Assembly: GCA_002427745.1 (NCBI GenBank)
Contig: DIYF01000050.1
Coordinates: 1 to 57,321, forward strand
Reading direction: 5' to 3'
Source of the DNA: Roseivirga sp. UBA6061
GTDB lineage: Bacteria > Bacteroidota > Bacteroidia > Cytophagales > Cyclobacteriaceae
Length of the DNA stretch: 57,321 nucleotides
Shown here: positions 35,152 through 43,900 of the stretch, one piece after another
Layout: each line of letters opens with the position of its first letter
How positions within the stretch are numbered: position 1 is the first letter of the stretch
The notes under the pieces: model-generated
The model's database searches: none
What the model saw: the letters and a program-made list of their open reading frames with translations, nothing else
What the model was told of the DNA's origin: nothing
Made by a program: the position numbers and the translations under genes

Positions 35152-36603
35152 ATGAGGACACAAAATAGAATTACAGTTGCCCATGGAGATGGTATAGGGC
35201 CGGAAATAATGGATGCTACACTTCGTATAATGGATGCAGCAGAAGTAGGACTGACTTATGATACCATTGAAATCGGAGAAAAGGTGTATAAATCAGGTCA
35301 CAAATCAGGTATCAGCCCTGAATCCTGGGAAATACTCAGAAACAACAAGGTATTCTTAAAAGCTCCGATCACCACTCCACAGGGAGGAGGATACAAAAGT
35401 CTTAATGTAACTATCAGAAAGTCTTTAGGTCTTTATTCTAACGTACGTCCTTTCAGAGCCTATCCTCCTTATGTGCCGTCTCACTTTCCGGCTATGGATC
35501 TGGTAATTGTGAGGGAAAATGAGGAAGATCTCTATGCTGGTATCGAGCACCAGCAGACAAGCGAAGTGGTGCAAACACTGAAACTGGTTTCTCAGCCGGG
35601 TAGTGAAAAGATTATCCGTTATGCTTTCGAATATGCCAGGGCTTATGGCCGTAAGAAGGTGACCTGTATGACTAAGGACAACATCATGAAGCATTCTGAT
35701 GGCATGTTCCATAAGATTTTTGATCAGGTAAAGCTGGAATACCCTGAGATTGAAGCGGATCACTGGATTATTGATATCGGGTCTGCTGTAGTGGCTGCCA
35801 GACCGGAATCACTTGATGTGGTGGTTACCCTGAACCTGTATGGTGATGTAATCTCTGATATTGCCGCAGAAGTAGCGGGTAGTGTAGGTATGGCCGGTTC
35901 GGCCAACATTGGTATGGGACATGCCATGTTCGAGGCGATCCACGGTTCTGCTCCTGATATTGCGGGTAAAAACATGGCGAACCCTTCAGGTCTGTTGAAT
36001 GGCGCCACGATGATGCTTGTACAGATGGGGCGTGCCGATAAGGCCGAGCTGATTCAAAATGCCTGGCTCAAAACCCTGGAAGATGGAATTCATACAGGAG
36101 ATATATACAGAGCCAAAAGAAGTGCCGAAAAAGTAGGTACTGTTGAATTTGCCGATGCGGTAATTGAACGCCTCGGACAAAAACCTGAAAGGCTCAGACC
36201 TGTAAGTTATAATGAAGATGTAGCGATTTCTGTGAAGATAGAAGAGCTGCCTCCAAAGAAAAAAGAGCTGGTGGGGGTAGATGTGTTTATCGATTGGAGA
36301 GGTGAGAGCCGTGATGCCAATGAAATAGGAGATAAACTGCTGAACATCGCCTCAACAGAGAATCTGAAGCTTAAGCTTATTTCTAACCGTGGGGTACTGG
36401 TGTACCCTAATGGTATGGAAGAAACTTTCAAAACTGATCACTGGAGATGTCGCTTCACCAACCCTGAGGGCAAAATTCTGCAGAACTCAGATGTTATTGA
36501 GCTGCTTAACAGTGTCTCAGGTGCAGGCTTTGACTTTATCAAGACAGAACACCTCTACCATTTCGATGGTGAGCGAGGCTACTCCCTAAGTCAGGGAGAA
36601 TAA
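35152..36603 (+). CDS. icd: Isocitrate dehydrogenase (probably NADP-dependent)
   Basis: A 483-residue TCA-cycle enzyme converting isocitrate to 2-oxoglutarate and CO2. The isocitrate/isopropylmalate dehydrogenase core occupies residues 1-330, with the substrate-binding SLNVTIRKSLGLYSNVRP, the DLVIVRENEEDLYAGIEH block, and the metal-site LYGDVISDIAAEVAGSVGMA. A C-terminal extension of about 130 residues (GVDVFIDWRGESRDANEIGD) is typical of the longer enzymes of Thermus, Rickettsia and Bacteroidota. The cofactor choice is inferred from the family, not proven. The start is ATG 35152, 34 nt after a -7 box; the GTG-initiated longer frame (35101) spans the promoter. An excellent terminator follows. 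Confidence 0.94.
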   Translation: MRTQNRITVAHGDGIGPEIMDATLRIMDAAEVGLTYDTIEIGEKVYKSGHKSGISPESWEILRNNKVFLKAPITTPQGGGYKSLNVTIRKSLGLYSNVRPFRAYPPYVPSHFPAMDLVIVRENEEDLYAGIEHQQTSEVVQTLKLVSQPGSEKIIRYAFEYARAYGRKKVTCMTKDNIMKHSDGMFHKIFDQVKLEYPEIEADHWIIDIGSAVVAARPESLDVVVTLNLYGDVISDIAAEVAGSVGMAGSANIGMGHAMFEAIHGSAPDIAGKNMANPSGLLNGATMMLVQMGRADKAELIQNAWLKTLEDGIHTGDIYRAKRSAEKVGTVEFADAVIERLGQKPERLRPVSYNEDVAISVKIEELPPKKKELVGVDVFIDWRGESRDANEIGDKLLNIASTENLKLKLISNRGVLVYPNGMEETFKTDHWRCRFTNPEGKILQNSDVIELLNSVSGAGFDFIKTEHLYHFDGERGYSLSQGE

Positions 36604-36622
36604 AATATATAAACACCTGTAT

Positions 36623-36660
36623 AAAGAGCTTGTAGTATGCACTACAGGCTCTTTGTTTTT
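36623..36660 (+). terminator. Intrinsic terminator after isocitrate dehydrogenase
   Basis: A 14-bp stem (36623-36636 with 36641-36654, one T-G wobble) with an ATGC loop, then G and a T-run. It ends 10 nt before the stop of the convergent lipoprotein gene (36671). Confidence 0.9.
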
Positions 36661-36670
36661 ACACGTCACT

Positions 36671-37114
36671 TTACTTTCTCAGGCTAATGGTATAATTACC
36701 GGCCAGCCCGGCAGCCACTCCACCGGAACCGGCAAACTGAAAGGTGAAAGTCAGGTCTGTTTCAGAGAGGTCGGTCAGACGGATTTCTTTACCGTCATCA
36801 AGCAGAATCTGTTGGTCGGAGTCTGTCACCCACTGCCAGGTACCGGAAGCTTTAAAAAGGTCTCCGGCTGCTGTAGTGTTATAGGCCCCATCGGTGAAGG
36901 ACAGTCCGAAACCATTGAAGTTGAGTGTAATATCTTCTCCATCCAGTTTCACACTTCCTCCGTTGTTCAGTGTCCAGTTACCTGACAGTAGTTCAAAGGC
37001 AATCTCCTGAGCGGAGGGCTCTCCTGGTCCGTCATCACCTCCACAATTAGTGAAGATGACGAGCAGGAAGAAAACCAGGGTCCATATACATGCGGTAGTA
37101 TTCAGTCTTTTCAT
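36671..37114 (-). CDS. Small lipoprotein, lipocalin-like
   Basis: A 147-residue predicted lipoprotein: hydrophobic signal, lipobox FTNC (Cys at 24), an acidic Gly-rich spacer (GGDDGPGEPS), and a small beta-rich domain with LLSGNWTLNNGGSVKLDGED and ASGTWQWVTDS. This resembles the lipocalin-like domain of small Bacteroidota lipoproteins. Its ATG overlaps the stop of the 2220-residue protein by 4 bp, so the two are translationally coupled and probably act together on the cell surface. No catalytic residues are visible. Confidence 0.72.
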   Translation of the reverse strand: MKRLNTTACIWTLVFFLLVIFTNCGGDDGPGEPSAQEIAFELLSGNWTLNNGGSVKLDGEDITLNFNGFGLSFTDGAYNTTAAGDLFKASGTWQWVTDSDQQILLDDGKEIRLTDLSETDLTFTFQFAGSGGVAAGLAGNYTISLRK

Positions 37115-40100
37115 TGTCTGATGATTTTTTTGGTAACGGCTCCTTTTTGGGTGCTGACTCTTATAAAGTAGATGCCTTTAGTCCATTGACGGCTGTCAAT
37201 GGTTAGTTGGTCTTTACCCTGTACTGACATGCTGAATCGAGTTCTGCCATTGGCGTCTCGTATATTGATCATACCCGGTAAGCCATTGAGTCTTTTCAGG
37301 TCTACAGTAAATTGATCATGAATCGGGTTGGGGTATGTGGAGATATCCTCAGGCCCCAATACAGGGTCATCAACAGACGTGATAATGGCACCTTCTCCGG
37401 TCACGGGCAGGGTAGCATGGCCGGCATTTGATTCGATGATGATATCTCCCTGGTAGATTCGCTCTTCTACAGGACTAAAGGTGACTTCTATTTCTGCATC
37501 AGCACCGGCATCAATGGTCAAAGAGTTTTGGTTTGTGGTAAAACCTTCAGGGCTTTGGACTGAGGATATCTGGAGAGGCGCATCACCCTCGTTGTGAATG
37601 GTAAAGCTCAGGGTTTGTGACAGGCTCAGTGCTGTTGCTTCAAAAGTAAGTGAAGACTCTTCCAGCCTGATCATAGGATCGGGGCTATCGGATACGGAGA
37701 TCGTGAAGACCTTTTCTATGGTGAGACCACCGGCATCTTCTGAGGCCAGACGGATACTGTAGCTGTCCCGGGCCTCGAAATCGAAGACCTCTGCGCTGAT
37801 AAGAGAGTTGCCGGAAATGTCGAATGAGGCATTATCAGTATCTCCATCTCCACTGACCAGGGTATAGGTAAAGCTGTCATTTGCATCAGGATCTTCTGTG
37901 CTCAGTGTGCCCGTTACCGTACCGGTCGCTTGATTTTCAGCAATTTCCATACTACTCAGTGTCAGAGAAACAGGAGCTTCATTGACGTTCTCAATGCTGA
38001 GCTCAAATGCTTTTTCAAAGGACTGCCCGGCCTTATCGGTAGTGCTGACCCGGATGCTGAAGGATGAAGCGCTTTCAAAGTCAAAGACCTCTTCAGCGAT
38101 TAACTGATTTCCTGCAATGGAGAATCGGGTATTGTCCGCATCACCCAGCCCTGGAACGAGCGCATAGCTATGCTCGTCTGTTACATCAGGGTCTGTTGCG
38201 GAGAAGCTTCCAATGACTATTTCCAGCGCATTGTTCTCAGCGATCACTGTGTTAGACAGGCTGAGGTCAGTGGGAGGGTCATTGGGTTGTTCCACCAGCA
38301 GGTTAAAGCTAATGACGCTAAAATTGCCCTGTGTATCTGACACCTCTGCGGTGACTGTATGTGAACCTAACTGATCTGTGGTCGGAGTCCAGTTAAGGGT
38401 CATATCGTTGAGAGTCATACCTTCTGGAGCTTCTGTAAGGGAAAACGTAAGGGCATCATTTTCGGGATCTGTGGCTTCCAGGCTATGGCTGTATTGAGTG
38501 TTGGCAAGAATGGTAGAACCAGCTACAGGGGCCAGGGTAGGGGCATTGTTGATGGATTCACTGATATAGCTAAGGTTCACCGTTTCCGAGAGGTTGCCTT
38601 CGATGGATTCAGCATTCCAGGCTGATACAGCAAAGAAATAGTGCTTGCCGGGGTCGAGCTGGTTCAGGTTGAGGGATGTCTGGTCTGTCTGGACCGATGG
38701 ACTGTTAAAACCTGGTGCCTGGTCCACTTGATAATAAAGTGTATACTCTGCTGCTTCAGGCACGGCATCCCATTCAACGAGTATGTCCAGATCGTTGTCG
38801 GTTGCTGTGAGTCCGGTAGGGGCGGCCGGGGCTCCGGCCTGCACAATCCTGATGGGCTCTTCAGTATAAAAGGCCTTGATTACTCCTGTCTTTGTGTTTT
38901 CCAGCTCAGCATACAAATAGTACTCACCGGTTTCTATATCGCTGATATCCCAACTCTGGCCTGTGACAGCATGGTCAAGCTCAACAGCTATTTCAGTACC
39001 ATTAAAATCCTGACGGTCGTCATCGTAAAGCAAGTGGATCTTGTAATCTTCGTTCACGTTATTGAGAGACCAGGACTGGTTGATCATGGTGCCATCCCGG
39101 GTGAAGGGATCAAAGCTGATGCTCGGCTCAGGGTCTGCACCGGCAATGTCAATGGCATACTCGGCATCTTCAGAGGTGATTCTGATTTTCCACTCTCCCT
39201 GCTCAGGTTGTTTGAAGGCCATGAAAGCCTGTTTGGTGGTGGTTTCACTGTCGACTGCCAGGGCACCGAGCGTTTCTGCGTTTTCTTTGCTTACCTCAGT
39301 ACCATCAGGTCTGATCACCGTGAATTCCGGCATAATGGTTTCGTGTTGTACCCGAATGAATATGTCGTTCAGTGAAAGGGTCAGTGTGAAGGCTTTTTCG
39401 GTTTCCTCAGCACTGTTGGAAATATCCGTTCCATTGGCAGGTGTAACAGGCCTTTCTTTCCTGAAAGTCACACTTCTGCCTTCAAAACGGTTGGGTAGGG
39501 AATTGGTGAAATTGGCTGCTCCGCCACCGGTCGAACCGAAAAGCTCCTGGTTGAGCAGGGCATGAGATTGCGCCAGTTCAAAGGTGAAATCATTGTTTAC
39601 ATAAGCCACCCCGTAAGCAATGGTATGTCCCAGAAGACTGGTTTCTCCTGACATAGCCGTGTTACTCAGCCTGGCTTCTGTAGAAGCAATCACATAAGGC
39701 AGGCCAATGGAAGAGTCGAAGATCTGATGAAAAAAGGTATCTCCCTCCGGGATTTGCAGTTTGGCATTGAGTGCACCGCGCAGCTTAAGCCCGGCACTGG
39801 TATTGGTGACCGCCAGTACGGCATCTCCGATAAGGAAATCGCCAAAATTGACATTGCCTTCTAGTACTACACTTCTCGATCTTACTTCCAGAGAGGCACT
39901 GGCCACAGGACGATTAAAAACCGTGAGTGTACCTGAGCCCTTAAGTCGCTTGCCAAAAGTATATTCAAGCCCCAGGTCGTCCAGTTTGACCAGGTCAAAA
40001 CCTGCGGTCACTGTGGGTTCCATATCTACCGAAAGCCCCAGGGTAATCGGGGGAGATTGAATGCTCTTTATCTCACCGGTGCCCTCTGTCAAAGACCAGC

Positions 40101-43100
40101 CGGTAGGACCAACAGGAATAGGTTTGGCAGGAATGATGGTGACCTCTACGTCATCGATACCTCCTTTACGCATGGTAACGGTGCCCTCTATATCAAAGAG
40201 TTTGGTGCCCAGTGTAGCTCCTCCCGAAAACTCATTTTCGGCAGTATCAAAGGTGAAGTTAAGATCACGAAGCTCAGAGACACCTCCCAGTTTTATGCTA
40301 CCCGGTACATTGATTTCTCCTGTTAGCTCAAGTCCTTCGGTAGTGGTGAAGCTTACGCGCTCCAGCTCTACTTCTGTGTTTTTAAGCTGTGGAGGTAAGG
40401 TCATGGAGGCTGAAAACTGAATGCCGTTATCTATAAACTGTAAATCCTCCATTGAAATCGGCAGGTTGGCCAGCCTCAGGAGGTTATTTGCTCCCGATTG
40501 TAAGCTGGAGGCAAATCTTTTGTTTGCTTCATCTGTGAGGTTAAAGGCAAATTCTCCCCTGTACAGAATGTTTTCTCCAGAGAAGGGTAGGTTGTTGCCG
40601 ACAGGAATAGTCACAGATACCTCACCATTGCCGGAAATGCTGTTTTCGTTTGTGTTGGCGGTAACCTCTCCCGAAAACTTCAGAAAATCATTCATCAGTA
40701 CACCTCCACTTAATTTGAAAATACCTTCGTCTTCTCTGAAAATATGGTTGGCGGTTATACAAATGCCTCCAATCTCAATACAGCCGTTTTTAGCTCCGGA
40801 CAGTGGTATTTCAAGTCGGGTATCAGTTTGGACCACCAGTATGGCTTCGTGATCACCTACTATGCCAGGGGCAAAAGTGACCTCGAGGGTGGACTTTTGA
40901 CCCGTAGTGAGCCCTATGATCGCCTTATCAAGGCTGAAGGATGCTGCGTCAGCAGATTCAATGCTGACAGATCCATTAATGTCTTCCTGACCTGTGTTGG
41001 TGAATTCCAGGCTGAGTACTTTCTGCGGAGTATCTTCAGCCAGTTCTCCGAATGACAGGCTACCAGTTGAGACCAGCAGGGAAGGAAAGCTGATGGTTTC
41101 GTCAAACTGGTAGGCCGTGCCACCGGAGCCTATCAGGAAGAAGTCTTCCTCTACAACCGGGCGGGTTGACGTATGGTCCTCGTCTACTTCGTAGGTTTCG
41201 CAACCCAGTTTTACCTCGCGAATGGCCGGGAAGAAGGTGTGCTCTGTTTTCTGACCATTGTCGCAGGTGATATCCACCGTTTTTTCGAAAAGATTATCGG
41301 CCAATAGTGTGGCCTTGAGACCATTCTCTTCACCGGGTTTGATGGTCGTGACCGTTTCCAGCTTCGGCAGGTCGGAGAGCGTCAGCTTGCCCATTTCAGG
41401 TAGTGAGCTCAGGTTCAGGTTGCTGATTTCGGCCATATCGGAGAATGAAAGATTCCCTGCCCGGGTGAGCTCGGACAGATCAATTCCGGACACCCCCAGG
41501 TCGGCCAGGTCGAGTGTTTCTATTTGTTCCAGACCTGCCAGGTTGAGGTCAGTGATTTGACTCCCCCTGACGTTGAGTGTTCTGGCCTTAGTGAGTGAAC
41601 TCAAATCAAGGGCACTGAGTTTTTCAGATTTGATATTGATTTGCTCAGCGAGAGACAATTCAGCCAGCTCTACCTCTTCCAGCGCATCGGATACCAGATT
41701 GAGAGAGCCGATTGTTTTGAGTTTTTCAAGAGATACAGATTTCAGTACGGAGTTTGCCTGACTCATACCTTCATTGGGGCTGAGGTTGGCAACCTGTAAA
41801 AGAGAGTTGAGGTTAAGGTCCGTTACATTGTAGAAGCTAAGCCGGTCTGTACTCTCTCCGAAAGAGCCAAGAGCTGCCAGTGAAGAGAGATTGAGGGCAG
41901 TTGGTTCGGCAAAGTTTATTGTAACACTGTTTGCCGAAGAGAGTTGAGATAAGTTCAGGGAGCCGCCAAATCTGGAAGTATTGACAGAAAGCGTACCAAC
42001 TTTAGAAAGCCTGCTTAGTACACTGGTTCCCAGCTGGCAATTGCTGATAGTGGTGGTTTTGGCGCTTACGACAGGTAACTGAAAGGTGGTCTGTGATACC
42101 CCGATTATGTTGAGTTCGTTTACGTTGAGGTTGGGACTCTCCCAGTTCAGGGTGGCTGATGAGCTAATGTCTCGCAATTGCAGGTCATCAATATGTATCT
42201 CTCCGAACTGAATATCGATATGCGATGCCTGGTTGACCGAAAAAAGATCGACCTGAGAAAGTGCGCTGAAGTTGGTATTGGTCAGGCTGGAGCTGATTAC
42301 TCCGAGATACTCCAGATGAGTCAATGCTCTGAAGTCGGCTTCCTCAATAGCCGAATTACTAAAGGTGATGGAAGGCTGGGCAGTGAAACGCTCCAGGCTT
42401 GTGAAAATCAGCCTTTTCGCATTCAGACTGGGCCTGGCCATTCGCTCCAGTTTGGGAGCTTCCAGTTTTGCTATGGGAGCGAAATCTGTGGTTGCTATAA
42501 GGAGGTCTTCCACCTGGGTGAGCTGAGGTAAGGAGATGCTGGCAGAAGCTTCTGTATTGATGCGTATGGTGACAGCAGACTGTAGTTTCGACAGGTCTAC
42601 TGCCAGGGCACCTAACTCTATGGAGCTGGTCTCTGAAAGTTCGGGAATAGAGATACCGGCAATAGGGTAGGTATTCGATCCGAAATTCAGGTTTTCTGCA
42701 TAGATAAGCACAGGCAGATCAATTTCGCTGATGGTGATTCTGTCGTTGTTGGTGCCGGGAATCTCAATGTCAAAATCTCCTCTGACCGCTTCAAGCTGAG
42801 GGTATTGAATTGTCACGGTTTGACCAGTAAGGTTGGTTCTGAGTGTTTGAGAGAAATTACCGGTTACCTCGCTGAGCTTGTCTGCCATCAGATAGGCTCC
42901 TCCCTGAATGTTGATGTTTTCTGCATTTTCAAGACCTGGCCAGCTTTGAGGCTCAAAGAATTCCCAGGAAAACTTTGCGTTGATGCTGCCTCCGACCGTT
43001 TGCAGCCTGGACATATCCAGTTTGTTGAAGGAACCGGAATTATCCAGCGCGCCACCTACTTCAATGTTTTCTCCCACACTGACGAGCTGTGGGAGAGAAA

Positions 43101-43773
43101 TGACGGATGTTTTATTTACCGAAAAACCCTCTGCAGTAAAGCTTTTGTCTACACTGCGCAGCCGGGGGAATCGTACGGTGGCGGGAGGGTTGTCCAGCGC
43201 AATACTTTCAGCGCGGTTGAGTCTTGGCAGATTAAGGCTATTGTCATTTGCTGTAAAACCTCCTTCCAGTTGTAGCAGGCCCCGTGCTTCGGTCAGTCGG
43301 GCAAGTGAAATGGTGTGAGCAGCTATGCGCGCAGCGTTTTGGGTCACCTGAAGTCTTGGAACTACAGCTTCCAGGCCACTGATATCAATGGTGCCGCCCA
43401 CTTCTTTCAGACGATCCAGCTGGATTTTGCCACCCGTATCAATCTCCAGGTTACCGCCCACTTTGACCAGCCTTTTAAACTGAGTTGCTTCCGGAGCAAA
43501 GAAGGCAAAGTCCAGTCGCACATCTCCGGTTACCTCTACGAGCGTATTCAGACCATCCGGATGCTCGTCCAGTGGAGGTTTCAGATCGGCCAGACCGCTG
43601 GTACGTTTGAAGAATATAAAATCCCCGTCAATATGGGTATAGCCTTCCTGGATGAAGTCTTCGAAATCATTCAGAGAAAAGATCTGAATGTTTCCTTCAA
43701 ATCGCTTTTCCTGAGCCTTTACCATGACGCAGGAGACGGAAAAAATCACAAGTAAGAGCAGTTGTTTTCTCAT
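37111..43773 (-). CDS. Giant multidomain T9SS-secreted surface protein
   Basis: A 2220-residue secreted protein. Signal peptide 1-20 (ends VKAQ). Residues about 20-830 are repeats resembling receptor L-domains or leucine-rich-like beta-solenoids (pattern LPxLxxVxxxIxIxG, later NLSSLxxL). About 895-990 is an ASPM-SPD2-Hydin-like Ig domain (GSLSFGELAEDTPQKVL). About 1005-1430 is beta-rich and unlike anything I recognise. About 1645-1735 is a fibronectin type III domain. About 1741-1828 is a putative Ig domain. Two cadherin-like repeats follow (about 1831-1931 and 1932-2027), then a second Hydin-like domain (about 2031-2128) and a T9SS type A sorting domain (about 2134-2220, ISTYPNPIHDQF). It probably binds surfaces or polymers. 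The kinase gene lies upstream. Confidence 0.85.
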   Translation of the reverse strand: MRKQLLLLVIFSVSCVMVKAQEKRFEGNIQIFSLNDFEDFIQEGYTHIDGDFIFFKRTSGLADLKPPLDEHPDGLNTLVEVTGDVRLDFAFFAPEATQFKRLVKVGGNLEIDTGGKIQLDRLKEVGGTIDISGLEAVVPRLQVTQNAARIAAHTISLARLTEARGLLQLEGGFTANDNSLNLPRLNRAESIALDNPPATVRFPRLRSVDKSFTAEGFSVNKTSVISLPQLVSVGENIEVGGALDNSGSFNKLDMSRLQTVGGSINAKFSWEFFEPQSWPGLENAENINIQGGAYLMADKLSEVTGNFSQTLRTNLTGQTVTIQYPQLEAVRGDFDIEIPGTNNDRITISEIDLPVLIYAENLNFGSNTYPIAGISIPELSETSSIELGALAVDLSKLQSAVTIRINTEASASISLPQLTQVEDLLIATTDFAPIAKLEAPKLERMARPSLNAKRLIFTSLERFTAQPSITFSNSAIEEADFRALTHLEYLGVISSSLTNTNFSALSQVDLFSVNQASHIDIQFGEIHIDDLQLRDISSSATLNWESPNLNVNELNIIGVSQTTFQLPVVSAKTTTISNCQLGTSVLSRLSKVGTLSVNTSRFGGSLNLSQLSSANSVTINFAEPTALNLSSLAALGSFGESTDRLSFYNVTDLNLNSLLQVANLSPNEGMSQANSVLKSVSLEKLKTIGSLNLVSDALEEVELAELSLAEQINIKSEKLSALDLSSLTKARTLNVRGSQITDLNLAGLEQIETLDLADLGVSGIDLSELTRAGNLSFSDMAEISNLNLSSLPEMGKLTLSDLPKLETVTTIKPGEENGLKATLLADNLFEKTVDITCDNGQKTEHTFFPAIREVKLGCETYEVDEDHTSTRPVVEEDFFLIGSGGTAYQFDETISFPSLLVSTGSLSFGELAEDTPQKVLSLEFTNTGQEDINGSVSIESADAASFSLDKAIIGLTTGQKSTLEVTFAPGIVGDHEAILVVQTDTRLEIPLSGAKNGCIEIGGICITANHIFREDEGIFKLSGGVLMNDFLKFSGEVTANTNENSISGNGEVSVTIPVGNNLPFSGENILYRGEFAFNLTDEANKRFASSLQSGANNLLRLANLPISMEDLQFIDNGIQFSASMTLPPQLKNTEVELERVSFTTTEGLELTGEINVPGSIKLGGVSELRDLNFTFDTAENEFSGGATLGTKLFDIEGTVTMRKGGIDDVEVTIIPAKPIPVGPTGWSLTEGTGEIKSIQSPPITLGLSVDMEPTVTAGFDLVKLDDLGLEYTFGKRLKGSGTLTVFNRPVASASLEVRSRSVVLEGNVNFGDFLIGDAVLAVTNTSAGLKLRGALNAKLQIPEGDTFFHQIFDSSIGLPYVIASTEARLSNTAMSGETSLLGHTIAYGVAYVNNDFTFELAQSHALLNQELFGSTGGGAANFTNSLPNRFEGRSVTFRKERPVTPANGTDISNSAEETEKAFTLTLSLNDIFIRVQHETIMPEFTVIRPDGTEVSKENAETLGALAVDSETTTKQAFMAFKQPEQGEWKIRITSEDAEYAIDIAGADPEPSISFDPFTRDGTMINQSWSLNNVNEDYKIHLLYDDDRQDFNGTEIAVELDHAVTGQSWDISDIETGEYYLYAELENTKTGVIKAFYTEEPIRIVQAGAPAAPTGLTATDNDLDILVEWDAVPEAAEYTLYYQVDQAPGFNSPSVQTDQTSLNLNQLDPGKHYFFAVSAWNAESIEGNLSETVNLSYISESINNAPTLAPVAGSTILANTQYSHSLEATDPENDALTFSLTEAPEGMTLNDMTLNWTPTTDQLGSHTVTAEVSDTQGNFSVISFNLLVEQPNDPPTDLSLSNTVIAENNALEIVIGSFSATDPDVTDEHSYALVPGLGDADNTRFSIAGNQLIAEEVFDFESASSFSIRVSTTDKAGQSFEKAFELSIENVNEAPVSLTLSSMEIAENQATGTVTGTLSTEDPDANDSFTYTLVSGDGDTDNASFDISGNSLISAEVFDFEARDSYSIRLASEDAGGLTIEKVFTISVSDSPDPMIRLEESSLTFEATALSLSQTLSFTIHNEGDAPLQISSVQSPEGFTTNQNSLTIDAGADAEIEVTFSPVEERIYQGDIIIESNAGHATLPVTGEGAIITSVDDPVLGPEDISTYPNPIHDQFTVDLKRLNGLPGMINIRDANGRTRFSMSVQGKDQLTIDSRQWTKGIYFIRVSTQKGAVTKKIIRQ

Positions 43774-43860
43774 TGCCGAAATGTTTTGATTACCTCTGGC
43801 AATGAAGGTGGGGATTATCGGCCCCGGGAGGGTAGCTCATTTCAGACAAGGGCTAGTCCA

Positions 43861-43874
43861 AATCGGACAATCGG
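43861..43874. promoter_or_regulatory. Direct repeat upstream of the giant surface protein gene
   Basis: AATCGG occurs twice (43861-43866 and 43869-43874), 8 bp apart, in the 127-nt gap between the kinase stop and the surface-protein start. A further ATCGG lies at 43817-43821. It could be a regulator half-site, but the evidence is only repetition and position. Confidence 0.3.
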
Positions 43875-43900
43875 TCTTATCTGGTTATTTTAAGTGTTTT

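Noticed and set aside
38641..39375. 244-codon plus-strand frame within the giant surface protein gene
   Set aside because: Antisense to the FN3 and neighbouring domains, with odd composition and no promoter box.
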